A DNA stretch of 64,000 nucleotides from Paludibacter sp. (GTDB taxonomy: Bacteria; Bacteroidota; Bacteroidia; Bacteroidales; Paludibacteraceae): the NCBI GenBank assembly GCA_028710415.1, contig JAQTUE010000003.1, positions 124,001-188,000 on the forward strand, read 5' to 3'. The translations under genes were made by a program, and so were the position numbers. The notes under the pieces were generated by a model. The model saw only the letters and a program-made list of their open reading frames with translations. It had not been told where the DNA came from and searched no databases. Numbering within the stretch: position 1 is the stretch's first letter; each line of letters opens with the position of its first letter. Positions 53,959 to 63,617 of the stretch are shown piece after piece.

Positions 53959-55671
53959 ATGAAAAAAATAATATATTCAATCGCCATATTTATGGCAGTA
54001 GTATCATTCTCCGGGTGTACCGATTTTTTTAATCCGGTCACGAACGATGTCCTGCTTGAAAAAAGTTATGTTGGTCAGTACGGAGAATTGTACTCCGGAT
54101 ATATGGGTATTACAGCCAGTGTTCAGGCTGTTGCCGATAAAGGTTCTTTTTTGGAAGGATTGCAGGGTGATCTATTGGAGCCAACCGATAATGCTCCCCG
54201 GGAAATGTGGGATGTCTATAATCATGCAACTGATTTAAATAATAATACCCTGGCTGATCCTAAGGGTTATTACAATGTAATATTAAATGCAAATGATTAT
54301 ATCAATCATATATTTAAATATTATCAAAAAGACTCGGCTACATTAAGCAAGACAACCCTTGATGGTTTGGTCGGAGGAGCATTGCGATATAAAGCATGGG
54401 CTTATTTAATGCTGGCCAAAATTTATGGAGAAGCAATATACCTGGATAATCCCCTGACATCCTATCAGGATATTAATCAATATCCGGTATTGAAATTTGA
54501 TGAAATAATCGAAAAATGCCGTCAATTAGTTGAAACAGGGGTGAATGGAGTAAATGGAAAAGGTGATATCCAATGGTCCGCAGCTCTGTTTCCAAATCAG
54601 GGTGCTTCTGCTACTTCCCTTTCATGGGATAGAATCTGTCCACCGGCAGAATGTTTATTAGCAGAAATTTATCTGTATCAAAATGATTATCAAAAAGTAA
54701 AAGAAAACTGTTTAAAATTGATCACCAGTGGAGGTGCACAACAGTCATATCAATTAAACCTCTGGGGTGGTAACGGACAATGGGCACCAAATAATTATGC
54801 TTTTGCACGGTATGAACATATTGCTGTAGCTTTTTATAACTATTCACTGCACCAAACGAATCACCTGATAGATTACTATTCGAATACATATCCGAATAAG
54901 TATTATTTGCGTCCAACTACAGTCGCGATGAAACGTTTTGAAAACCAGTATACCAGTGGCGGGGCTCTGGGCGATAAATACCGTGGCAATGGTGTAACCT
55001 ATAAGATGGTAAATGGTGCATGGGTTCTTGAAAAATTCCTGGCTGGAAATGAAACTTCAACAACCATTTATACCAATGATGTTCAATTTTGTCTTTACCG
55101 TGCAGCCGATATTCATATGTACCTGATTGAAGCATTAATTGGATTAGGACAGTTTGATCAGGCACTTCCATTATTAAACAATGGAATAGGTTCATACTAT
55201 GATAACACAGCGGGTAAATTTAATCATCCTTTCGAAGGTTATCCAGCTACTTTATTTAAAGCAGATAATACCAGGGGAGCAAATCAAGGGGTTCGTTTCC
55301 GTGTCTCCCTGGGAAATGTTGGACTTTTTGCATTAAATTCTAAAACTGCAATTGATACTCTGGTAAACATGCGGCGCTTGGATTCGTTACTTGTAGAAGA
55401 AGAATGCCTGGAATTTGCAGGTGAAGCTAAAGCTTTTTATACCATGAACCGTATGGCCAGAAGATGGAGCAATACTGCTCAAAATTCATGGGCTCAAAAA
55501 TGGATTGATCGCGTTGGAACAGCTAATCCCAATAATTTATGGGGATCTGATGTTCAGAATGTTTGGGCCGGGAAAGTCGGGGCTAAATATACCAATGGTT
55601 CAGGTACAAAAGTAGCATCATCATTATCAACTGATTTAAATAATTGGTTTATAAAATATAAACTGAATTAA
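53959..55671 (+). CDS. SusD/RagB-family surface glycan-binding lipoprotein (second of two)
   Basis: 570 residues. Lipobox FSGC with Cys20, then TDFFNPVTNDVLLE. SusD helical features: GALRYKAWAYLMLAKIYGEA, CPPAECLLAEIYLYQNDYQK, FCLYRAADIHMYLIEALIGL and VNMRRLDSLLVEEECLEFAG, the last being the usual end motif. It is longer than the first SusD because of a ~75-residue insertion around residues 240-330. Last gene of the six-gene run; a hairpin with a T-run follows. Confidence 0.93.
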   Translation: MKKIIYSIAIFMAVVSFSGCTDFFNPVTNDVLLEKSYVGQYGELYSGYMGITASVQAVADKGSFLEGLQGDLLEPTDNAPREMWDVYNHATDLNNNTLADPKGYYNVILNANDYINHIFKYYQKDSATLSKTTLDGLVGGALRYKAWAYLMLAKIYGEAIYLDNPLTSYQDINQYPVLKFDEIIEKCRQLVETGVNGVNGKGDIQWSAALFPNQGASATSLSWDRICPPAECLLAEIYLYQNDYQKVKENCLKLITSGGAQQSYQLNLWGGNGQWAPNNYAFARYEHIAVAFYNYSLHQTNHLIDYYSNTYPNKYYLRPTTVAMKRFENQYTSGGALGDKYRGNGVTYKMVNGAWVLEKFLAGNETSTTIYTNDVQFCLYRAADIHMYLIEALIGLGQFDQALPLLNNGIGSYYDNTAGKFNHPFEGYPATLFKADNTRGANQGVRFRVSLGNVGLFALNSKTAIDTLVNMRRLDSLLVEEECLEFAGEAKAFYTMNRMARRWSNTAQNSWAQKWIDRVGTANPNNLWGSDVQNVWAGKVGAKYTNGSGTKVASSLSTDLNNWFIKYKLN

Positions 55672-55692
55672 TAAACATATAACAATGAAACT

Positions 55693-55736
55693 AAAGGTTC
55701 AGGATTACACTTCAAAGTGACTCTTGGACCTTTTTT
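55693..55736 (+). terminator. Terminator or attenuator between susD2 and the DUF4450 gene
   Basis: AAAGGTTCA pairs with TTGGACCTTT (one G-T pair), with an inner CACTT/AAGTG stem, and six Ts follow (55731-55736). It lies only 22 bases before the next start, so it could partly reduce transcription of the downstream gene rather than end the operon completely. Confidence 0.75.
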
Positions 55737-55758
55737 GTCATCATTAATTAGTAAAGCA

Positions 55759-58700
55759 ATGAATAGATTTAATTTTATTCCCATTATAGTTACAATACTA
55801 AGTTTTAGCTTCCAGACTCTTACAGCCCAGGATACAAAAGGTAGGATTTTTGATCCCGAGCTAAATCAATATGTGGCACGTAAAGAAATAACTGTCAAAG
55901 AACGTAGCTTAAGCTATAAGCCTGAAGGACAGGATTTTGTAATTGTGAATGGAAAGAATAAATTTAATCGTGCCCTTTATAGTACAAATACCGGTTTTAG
56001 GGTTGAAACAGGTGATGTCCCTGAATTTGCCATGTACTTGCCTCGAATGGGAGGGAATCTTAGTTTCTCAATTGGGGATAGCCAGAAAACAATTTCTTTA
56101 AATGATGCTGCTACTATTGAAAGCCGATACAGGGCAGGAACACGCATCTACAATATTTCAGATCCAATGCTTCTAAAAGGGAATCTGAATCTTACAGTAT
56201 TGCCGATCAATGACGCAAAAGGATTAATTATTAAAATTGAAACATTCAATATCCCTGATAATATTAAACTATCCTGGAAATTTGGTGGTGCAGCCGATAA
56301 AAGGTTCAGCCGTGAAGGTGATTTAGGTGTGGATCCTTTTGATTGTTTCTATTTAAAGCCTGAATATTGCAAAGGGAACGTAATCTCAATTGACAAGAAT
56401 AGTTTCAATCTTATTTTTGGAAGTAAGAAAGATAGAAAACTAATAGGTACCTTTCCCACAGACGCACAATTATCCGTCGATAACAGTTTGCCAGTACTCT
56501 TGGGTAAAATGTCGTTGAGCAGGTCCAAAACGTATTATTTGGCAATAAAAGTATCGGATAAACCGGAACAGTTATCCTATTCCACCCTTTCATCCATTTT
56601 TGACAGATCGGAAGCATATAGAAAGAATCTGGCAAATCAAATAATAATAGATACCCCCGATCCATACTTCAATACACTTGGAGGAACACTGTCGGTTGCT
56701 GCCGATGCCATCTGGAGCGGAGAAACATGGTTGCATGGTGCAGTTGGCTGGAGGATGCCCTTGAGTGGATGGCGTGCTGCCTATGTAGGTGATGCGCTTG
56801 GCTGGCATGATCGTGCACAAAAACATTTCGATGCATACGCCGATTCCCAGGTTACATCTATTGAACCAATTTATCCTCATCCAAATCAGGATACAGCATT
56901 AAACCTTGCACGTGCAGAAAAAAAATGGGGAACACAAATGTATAGTAACGGTTATATTTGCCGCAATCCTCATGACAACAATAAGATGCATCATTATGAC
57001 ATGAATCTTTGTTATATAGACGAACTGTTATGGCATTTAAACTGGACAGGCGATTTAGACTATGCAAAAAAAATATGGCCGGTAATTACAAGTAGTTTAG
57101 CCTGGGAGAAACGAAATTTTGATCCGGATAATGACGGGCTTTATGATGCTTATTGTTGCATTTGGGCCAGTGATGCCTTGTATTATAATAGTGGTGCGGT
57201 TACCCATTCTTCAGCCTACAATTACAGGGCAAACAAAATGGCTGCAGAAATTGCACTTAAAATTGGTAAGGATCCAAAACCATATTCTGATGAAGCAGCT
57301 AAAATCCTTACTGGTCTGAATAGCCGGCTTTGGTTGCCTTCCAAAGGACATTGGGCAGAATATCAGGATTTCATGGGTGAGAAGAAACTTCATGAAAGCG
57401 CTGCCATCTGGACTATTTACCATGCCATTGATTCGGATATTCAGGATCCGTTCCAGGGCTATCAGGCTACCCGGTATGTTGATACGGAAATACCACATAT
57501 TCCTGTTTTAGCCAAAGGTTTAAAGGACGAAGGGTACGCTACCATTTCAACCAGCAATTGGATGCCATATTCATGGTCCATCAACAACGTGGCTTTTGCT
57601 GAAGTCATGCATACTTCCCTGTCGTACTGGCAGGTGGGACGGAGTGAAGAAGCTTTTAAACTATTGAAGAGTTCAATATTGGATGGTATGTACCTGGGTG
57701 ATAGTCCGGGTAATGTTGGGCAGATTAGTTATTATGATGTTGCCAGGGGTGAAAGTTACCGTGATTTTGGTGATCCGATAGGAGTAGCTTCCCGCGCATT
57801 GGTTCAGGGACTTTTCGGGTTAATTCCCGATGCCATGAACGGGAAGTTGATTGTTCGTCCGGGCTTCCCTGCATTATGGGATCATGCTTCCATTAAAACT
57901 CCTGATATCGATTTTAATTATAAACGAACCAATAATTCTGATACTTATAATATTAAACAACACTTTCAAAAAAGATTATCTGTTGAATTACAGGTGAAAG
58001 CTTATTACGATAAAGTAGTTTCAGTAAGTATCAAAGGGATTAATTTACACTGGAAACAGGTAGAATCTGCAACTGGTTTTCCTATGATAAGCATCACTAT
58101 CCCTGATTCATTATCAGGAATTGTTGAAATAAAATGGGGTGGTGCTGCAATAGAAAAACCTGTACAGGAAACTACTATTCATGCAGATGATAAATTTAGC
58201 TTTACTTCAACATCAAAAGTACTGAATGTTTTTGATCCCCAACGGACTCTGAAACAGTCTGTCAAAACTAATAATTCAATTACAGGTATAGTTTCAGCGA
58301 ATGCCGGGCATCATACTTTGTTCGTCCAACTTTCACGCGGACAAATGACCTGGTGGCAGCCTCTTAATTATTTTATAATCACTACTGAAACTAAACCAAC
58401 AGCAGATTTTTCAGAATTAGTTTCATCAACCTGCGAAGTTGTAAATATCGATAAATATTTAAATGATTCCGTCAATAACATTTTCAAAAACAAATATCTT
58501 TCACCTCGATCTCCCTATACAACGCTTCAGATGCCTACCCAGGGTATTGGAGAATGGTGTCATCCAACACTTACGGCTGATATAGATGATTCAGGGTTAA
58601 GAAAAAAGGTTCAAAATGATCAAATAAAACTAAAACTTGGATTTCCATTCAGGACCCCTTCAACCGGTAAGAATATTGCATTTACAGCCCTTTGGTCAAA

Positions 58701-59142
58701 TTTTCCAAAGAAAATTGAAATACCGCTTTCAGGTACTGCTACCCATGCCTATTTGCTCCTGGCAGGAACCACCAACCACATGCAAACACATTTTGAAAAC
58801 GGGCGTATTGTTGTAAAATACATGGATGGAACCTGTGATACATTAAAGCTCATTAATCCCGAGAATTGGTGTCCCATTGAGCAGGATTATTTTGATAACG
58901 GCCTTGCATTTAAATTAAATGCACCACGTCCTTATCGACTTCATTTCAAAACAGGATTGGTCAGTAACAATCTTGAAAAAGAGTTGAATATAGAGGGGGT
59001 ATATGGAAGAAAAATTGAGGGTGGAGCTGGTATTCTTCTCGATATGCCGTTGAATAAATCGAAAATATTATCTCACTTACAGATTGAAACGGTGGCGAAT
59101 GATGTTATTATCGGTTTAATGTCTGTTACATTACAACGTTAA
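55759..59142 (+). CDS. DUF4450 / six-hairpin glycosidase-like secreted protein
   Basis: 1127 residues from the ATG at 55759, which opens the signal peptide (MNRFNFIPIIVTILSFSF); the longer frame from 55717 runs through the terminator. The N-terminal DUF4450 domain has the family start (LSYKPEGQDFVIVNGKNKFN, FRVETGDVPEFAMYLPRMGG). A large (alpha/alpha)6-type domain spans about 310-720 (LSVAADAIWSGETWLHGAVG, GWRMPLSGWRAAYVGDALGW, MHHYDMNLCYIDELLWHLNW, GGAVTHSSAYN-like, SWSINNVAFAEVMHTSLSYW). Beta domains follow to the end. Members occur in Bacteroidetes loci for complex pectic glycans. The activity is not known to me; a glycosidase is inferred. Confidence 0.82.
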   Translation: MNRFNFIPIIVTILSFSFQTLTAQDTKGRIFDPELNQYVARKEITVKERSLSYKPEGQDFVIVNGKNKFNRALYSTNTGFRVETGDVPEFAMYLPRMGGNLSFSIGDSQKTISLNDAATIESRYRAGTRIYNISDPMLLKGNLNLTVLPINDAKGLIIKIETFNIPDNIKLSWKFGGAADKRFSREGDLGVDPFDCFYLKPEYCKGNVISIDKNSFNLIFGSKKDRKLIGTFPTDAQLSVDNSLPVLLGKMSLSRSKTYYLAIKVSDKPEQLSYSTLSSIFDRSEAYRKNLANQIIIDTPDPYFNTLGGTLSVAADAIWSGETWLHGAVGWRMPLSGWRAAYVGDALGWHDRAQKHFDAYADSQVTSIEPIYPHPNQDTALNLARAEKKWGTQMYSNGYICRNPHDNNKMHHYDMNLCYIDELLWHLNWTGDLDYAKKIWPVITSSLAWEKRNFDPDNDGLYDAYCCIWASDALYYNSGAVTHSSAYNYRANKMAAEIALKIGKDPKPYSDEAAKILTGLNSRLWLPSKGHWAEYQDFMGEKKLHESAAIWTIYHAIDSDIQDPFQGYQATRYVDTEIPHIPVLAKGLKDEGYATISTSNWMPYSWSINNVAFAEVMHTSLSYWQVGRSEEAFKLLKSSILDGMYLGDSPGNVGQISYYDVARGESYRDFGDPIGVASRALVQGLFGLIPDAMNGKLIVRPGFPALWDHASIKTPDIDFNYKRTNNSDTYNIKQHFQKRLSVELQVKAYYDKVVSVSIKGINLHWKQVESATGFPMISITIPDSLSGIVEIKWGGAAIEKPVQETTIHADDKFSFTSTSKVLNVFDPQRTLKQSVKTNNSITGIVSANAGHHTLFVQLSRGQMTWWQPLNYFIITTETKPTADFSELVSSTCEVVNIDKYLNDSVNNIFKNKYLSPRSPYTTLQMPTQGIGEWCHPTLTADIDDSGLRKKVQNDQIKLKLGFPFRTPSTGKNIAFTALWSNFPKKIEIPLSGTATHAYLLLAGTTNHMQTHFENGRIVVKYMDGTCDTLKLINPENWCPIEQDYFDNGLAFKLNAPRPYRLHFKTGLVSNNLEKELNIEGVYGRKIEGGAGILLDMPLNKSKILSHLQIETVANDVIIGLMSVTLQR

Positions 59143-59926
59143 TGTTTAAAAGTTTACAATTTTAAATGGTGAATTAATATTATAACTTGAAATACTAAGT
59201 ACATGACAAAAAAAGCAATAATCACAAAATAGATTTATATTGAGTGACTTACAAAGAAAAGACTAACCACAAAAGTCACAAAAGAATCACAAAAGCAATT
59301 AGGTTTTACAAGAAAGAATACGAAAAATGAAAATACTAAAAGCATTTAAAATCTGATATTAAAAACAGAAGGTTCTTATGTGCACTTAATATTGACTTTG
59401 GTTGAATGTAAGTTTAACTTTTGTGATTTTTTTGTGACTTTTGTGGTGATGTTTTGCTTTAATATATTTATTTTGCGACTGTTAGTGATGATACTATTTT
59501 TTGTCATGGACTAAACTTGAAATAGAACAAATCATACTGGTTAGAGCAAGTTTTGATTAATTATTACAGGGAACGCTTTTTAAATTAGGGTGCAGATTCT
59601 GATTTATAAAGCGTTATCTGTTATTTGTAAGTTTGTTGTAGCAAAATAATACCTGTATCCAAATACCATAAATAATTATATATCAAATATCGAAGTTTAA
59701 AAGTCAATTACGATATTTATTTTATCCTTAGAATAAGGATTTTTGTACATGAGATTTTTTGTTTCCTGTCGATTGAGTATTTATCAGTAAATAAGCAGTT
59801 TGGAAAACCCGAAATCAATTACGCTAACCTTTGAGCTTAAACATACAATTATACATCAAAATTTTTGAGTACCCATAAATCTATTTTTAAACGATTTAAT
59901 CTTTTACTATTTAAACACATTTTACA
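59143..59926. other. 784-bp gene-free stretch before the large PL1 gene
   Basis: Holds the 30-bp inverted repeat listed separately. The rest is AT-rich, with no convincing promoter or terminator match and no open frame of interest. Confidence 0.5.
59266..59447. repeat. 30-bp inverted repeat of CACAAAAG words enclosing about 120 bp
   Basis: 59266-59295 and 59418-59447 are reverse complements at 29 of 30 positions; each arm is built from three CACAAAAG-like words. The enclosed ~120 bases have no open frame. It could form a long cruciform or be a small fold-back element. Confidence 0.75.
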
Positions 59927-62900
59927 ATGAGAAAAAATTACTTGCTTTGCCTGATCTTTGTATTATCGGCATGCTTTTTTTCTGTAAATGCAGCAAATGT
60001 TCCAAAAAGAGCCATTGCTTCTGTAACAGAAGTATCGACTGATACCCTTTTTTATGTCGATTTCAATACTAAACCCGGGACATTTACTACCGGAGATATT
60101 TATACTGCTTCTACCGGGAATGCAAACAAAACAAACACAATTAATTCTGTAGTCTTTGGTGCAGGACCTAATGGAGAACGTATCAATATGAATGCCGGAC
60201 AAAGCGCCAGCCAGTTTGGAAGTGGTGCAACTTCATACGTATCGGCAACAGCCAATGATGATGGAGCTACAAAAGGAGCATTTAGTTTCCTGAAAGCCGG
60301 TGCTTCGGCAGCAGCAGGTGGATACATCACTTTGCCACAGGTTCAGGGGCCTGCCGATATCACTGTTTGGAGTGCTTCGGGTAACTCAACAACCCAGAAA
60401 TATGATATGTATTTTAGTACTGACGGCGGAACTACCTATGTTTCACAAGGGAGTACTTCGGTCGGTCCGAATAAATTTATTTACAAGAATATCTTCACGT
60501 ATCAGGGTATTGACAAGTTGCTGGTTAAGCTGGTATGTACAACTTCCAGCAATACGAACTCCAATTTATATATTTATGATGTGCTGGTGACTGCTCAACC
60601 TGCATTGAACCTGACTTCCGGAATCGGGACGGATAATCAAACTGTCACAACAGCTTTAACTGAATCGATCAGCAACATTGTTTATACCTGGGGAAGCATT
60701 GCTACTTCGGCTTCTGTCAGCTGGACTGGTACGGCAGATGCCAGCACTCCGCCTGCCGGCATAATCGTAACTACCGATCCTGTTTCAAAAACTGTTACCC
60801 TTTCTGGTACCCCAACTTCCGTTGGAAACTATGGGTACAACATGACTTCCACAAATGGTATTATTAATTCAAGGGTATTAACCGGAACTATCAAAGTAGT
60901 GAATACTCCTGTTCCATTAATATCCCTGACCTCGGTAGCCGGAACGAACGTTCAAAAAGCAACTGCCGGTGGTGCTATGACGGATATTCAATACACCTGG
61001 GGAGGTTCTGCTACTTCAGCCACTATCATCTGGACAGGTACTGAAAACGCTTCTACACCACCCTCAGGAATAATTGTAACCAGTGATGCAGTAAATGAAA
61101 AGATGACTATTTCCGGTAGCCCGTTAATCCCGGGAACCTATAGCTGGATTATTTCATCGACGGATGGAACATTGGTAAGTGGTTTCTTAACAGGTACTTT
61201 GACAGTAGTTCCTCCTCCGACCTTGTCATTAACTTCAGGGTCTGACAATCAAACCGTTCCTTTTTGTAGTGGAATTACCGGTATAGTTTATACTTTTGGT
61301 GGATCTGCGACCTCTGCATCTATACTATGGACCGGAACATCAGCTTCCAGTACTTCACCTGCCGGAATTACCGTTACAACTGATAATACGGCTAAAACAG
61401 TTACAATTTCCGGAATGCCATACGTAACCGGAAACTACGGTTACAGTATTACTTCTACCGATGGCATTCTTGTTACACCCGCTTTAACGGGTAAAATCGT
61501 ATCCTCTGCCACTGCTGCTGTATTACCATCATTTCCGGGTGCAGTTGGATATGGGTCCCATGCCACCGGTGGACGTTTCGGGTCGGTGTATCATGTGACG
61601 AATCTGAATGACAGTGGAACCGGTTCATTCCGCGATGCAGTTAGTGTTTCAAACCGTATTATTGTTTTTGATGTGAGTGGCTATATAAATTTAATTACTG
61701 CCGTTTCAGCTAAAAGCAATCTGACCATAGCCGGGCAAACCGCCCCCGGAGAAGGTATCGGGTTCCGTGGAGGTGAAATATCCTTCGCCAATCAATCCAA
61801 TATTATATGCCGGAATATCCGGATTCGTCCGGGAAGTGAAACTCCCAGTACCGGTGATGATGCCTTGAGCCTGTATCTTGCCCGGAATGTAATTGTGGAC
61901 CATTGTTCTTTTGAATTTGCACCCTGGAATAATATTGATGGTGTTAGTGACAACTATACCGTATATCCTGTTACCGGCATTACAATTCAAAATTGTATTG
62001 ATGCAAATCCTACTTATCAACAATTTGGGGCACATTGCGAATCGGTCATCAGCCAATGGACTTTTTACAGGAATATCTTTGCTAATTCACACAATAGAAA
62101 CCCGTTGGCAAAAATAAACGAAGAGTTTATCAATAATGTGCATTATAACAATGAAGCCGGATTTACTACCCATACCAGTACAACATTTAAACATGATATT
62201 GTAAATAATTATTTTGTTCATGGACCGGCTTCAACAAGTACCGATAATACCTGGTTTCAGGTTGATGCCAATCAAAGTATTTATTATTCCGGTAATTTGA
62301 AGGATAAAAACCTGGATGGTATATTAAATGGAAGTGAAACTACTCCTTACTGGTATTCAGGTGTTGGCACGTTATTAACAGTACCCTGGTCTCCTTTGAC
62401 TTCAATGATTCCAACCGTAAGTGCCCCTTCAGCTTATCGCATTGCCACTTCGTCAACCGGTACGCTTCCTTATGACCAAATGGATTCATTGATCATCAAC
62501 CAGGTTAAAACACTCGGTTTAGGGACAGTGGGCTTTACAGCAGGAACGGTTGGCCCATCAGGTGGACTTTATACCGATCAGACACAATTGGGCCTTTCGA
62601 ACAATGGCTATGGAATTATCCGCAGCGGTGTGAAGGATGTCGATTCTGATAATGACGGTATGCCCGATTATTGGGAAGTTGCCACCGGCTCGAATGTCAA
62701 TGTCAATGATGCAATGACGATAGCCCCTGACGGATATTCATTGATTGAACATTACCTGAATTGGTTGGCTGGAATTCGTTCAGTATCTAAAATCAATGCT
62801 TCAGTCGATATCGATCTGAATCAATTCACTGGTGGTTTCAGTTCTGTTTCTCCGGTTTTTGAGATCAGTAATAACCTGAATGGTACAGCGGTACTAACCA

Positions 62901-63286
62901 ATAATCATACGGTGCATTTTATACCTGCTGCAAATTTCTCAGGATTGGGAGGATTTAAGTTCACTGTAACTGGATCGGATAACACTTCCTATACGGATTC
63001 TGTTGTTGTATTGGTTACAAATAACGTTTCGGACGGCATTAATGAGCTGAAAAATGCGGTCAGTATTTATCCTAATCCGGCATCTCATGTTCTTATATTA
63101 CAAAATACAGATGCCGCTACTTACGAGATTTATGATATTTCAGGAAGGCTGGCATTGAAAGGCCAAACCAAACAAGCAGGTTCGAATCAACAAATTGATA
63201 TTTCGAAACTAAATGATGGTGCTTTCATGCTAAAAGTTACAACCAACCATTCAAATTCATCTTTTAATTTTATCAAAAAGAATTAG
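59927..63286 (+). CDS. Large secreted pectate lyase (PL1) with Ig-like modules and type IX sorting domain
   Basis: 1119 residues. The signal peptide ends near residue 23. An N-terminal beta domain (about 30-225, TLFYVDFNTKPGTFTTGDIY) comes first, then three ~100-residue Ig-like modules (starting near 228, 334 and 434; shared words WTGT, GITVTTD, TISG). The PL1 beta-helix starts near 534 (LPSFPGAVGYGSHATGGRFG, VYHVTNLNDSGTGSFRDAVS, LTIAGQTAPGEGIGFRGGE, NVIVDHCSFEFAPWNN, FANSHNRNPLAK with the likely catalytic Arg). A Ca-binding DVDSDNDGMPDYWE follows near 905, then a cadherin-like domain and a type A sorting domain (SIYPNPASHVLILQN to FNFIKKN). Extracellular first cut of pectin is inferred. Confidence 0.92.
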   Translation: MRKNYLLCLIFVLSACFFSVNAANVPKRAIASVTEVSTDTLFYVDFNTKPGTFTTGDIYTASTGNANKTNTINSVVFGAGPNGERINMNAGQSASQFGSGATSYVSATANDDGATKGAFSFLKAGASAAAGGYITLPQVQGPADITVWSASGNSTTQKYDMYFSTDGGTTYVSQGSTSVGPNKFIYKNIFTYQGIDKLLVKLVCTTSSNTNSNLYIYDVLVTAQPALNLTSGIGTDNQTVTTALTESISNIVYTWGSIATSASVSWTGTADASTPPAGIIVTTDPVSKTVTLSGTPTSVGNYGYNMTSTNGIINSRVLTGTIKVVNTPVPLISLTSVAGTNVQKATAGGAMTDIQYTWGGSATSATIIWTGTENASTPPSGIIVTSDAVNEKMTISGSPLIPGTYSWIISSTDGTLVSGFLTGTLTVVPPPTLSLTSGSDNQTVPFCSGITGIVYTFGGSATSASILWTGTSASSTSPAGITVTTDNTAKTVTISGMPYVTGNYGYSITSTDGILVTPALTGKIVSSATAAVLPSFPGAVGYGSHATGGRFGSVYHVTNLNDSGTGSFRDAVSVSNRIIVFDVSGYINLITAVSAKSNLTIAGQTAPGEGIGFRGGEISFANQSNIICRNIRIRPGSETPSTGDDALSLYLARNVIVDHCSFEFAPWNNIDGVSDNYTVYPVTGITIQNCIDANPTYQQFGAHCESVISQWTFYRNIFANSHNRNPLAKINEEFINNVHYNNEAGFTTHTSTTFKHDIVNNYFVHGPASTSTDNTWFQVDANQSIYYSGNLKDKNLDGILNGSETTPYWYSGVGTLLTVPWSPLTSMIPTVSAPSAYRIATSSTGTLPYDQMDSLIINQVKTLGLGTVGFTAGTVGPSGGLYTDQTQLGLSNNGYGIIRSGVKDVDSDNDGMPDYWEVATGSNVNVNDAMTIAPDGYSLIEHYLNWLAGIRSVSKINASVDIDLNQFTGGFSSVSPVFEISNNLNGTAVLTNNHTVHFIPAANFSGLGGFKFTVTGSDNTSYTDSVVVLVTNNVSDGINELKNAVSIYPNPASHVLILQNTDAATYEIYDISGRLALKGQTKQAGSNQQIDISKLNDGAFMLKVTTNHSNSSFNFIKKN

Positions 63287-63309
63287 AACAGATCTGAAAA
63301 TGGTATTAG

Positions 63310-63356
63310 AATCCGGTTGTAATAAATGATTTATTCATTTATGTCAACCGGATTTT
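63310..63356 (+). terminator. Terminator of the large PL1 gene
   Basis: AATCCGGTTG (63310-63319) pairs exactly with CAACCGGATT (63345-63354), with an additional ATAAATGA/TCATTTAT stem inside; TTTT follows. Confidence 0.8.
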
Positions 63357-63538
63357 AAATGCTTATATGTAAACTCTTTGGTCGATTCAACACGCAATTG
63401 TAAATTAGATTTGAATTGAATAATTCCAAAGAATAAAATCAAATAATAACAGTTTGAAATTAATACCGGATAGTCTTCAAAATCACAACTGAAAATCCCG
63501 AATGTCCACCAAATGCATCATTTGCCCCCTTCCATATA

Positions 63539-63591
63539 TTTCAAACCTTTCAAACCTTTCAAACTTTTCAAACTCTTCAAACTCTTCAAAC
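63539..63591. repeat. Tandem 9-nt tract of TTCAAAC words
   Basis: Six successive units of the form N-N-TTCAAAC with a 9-nt step (two CTTTCAAAC, one TTTTCAAAC, two TCTTCAAAC). It lies directly before the 11-nt repeat copy D. Similar but irregular TCAAAC words are at 830-879. Confidence 0.7.
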
Positions 63592-63617
63592 ACGGAACGT
63601 TTTCTTGATGATATTGC

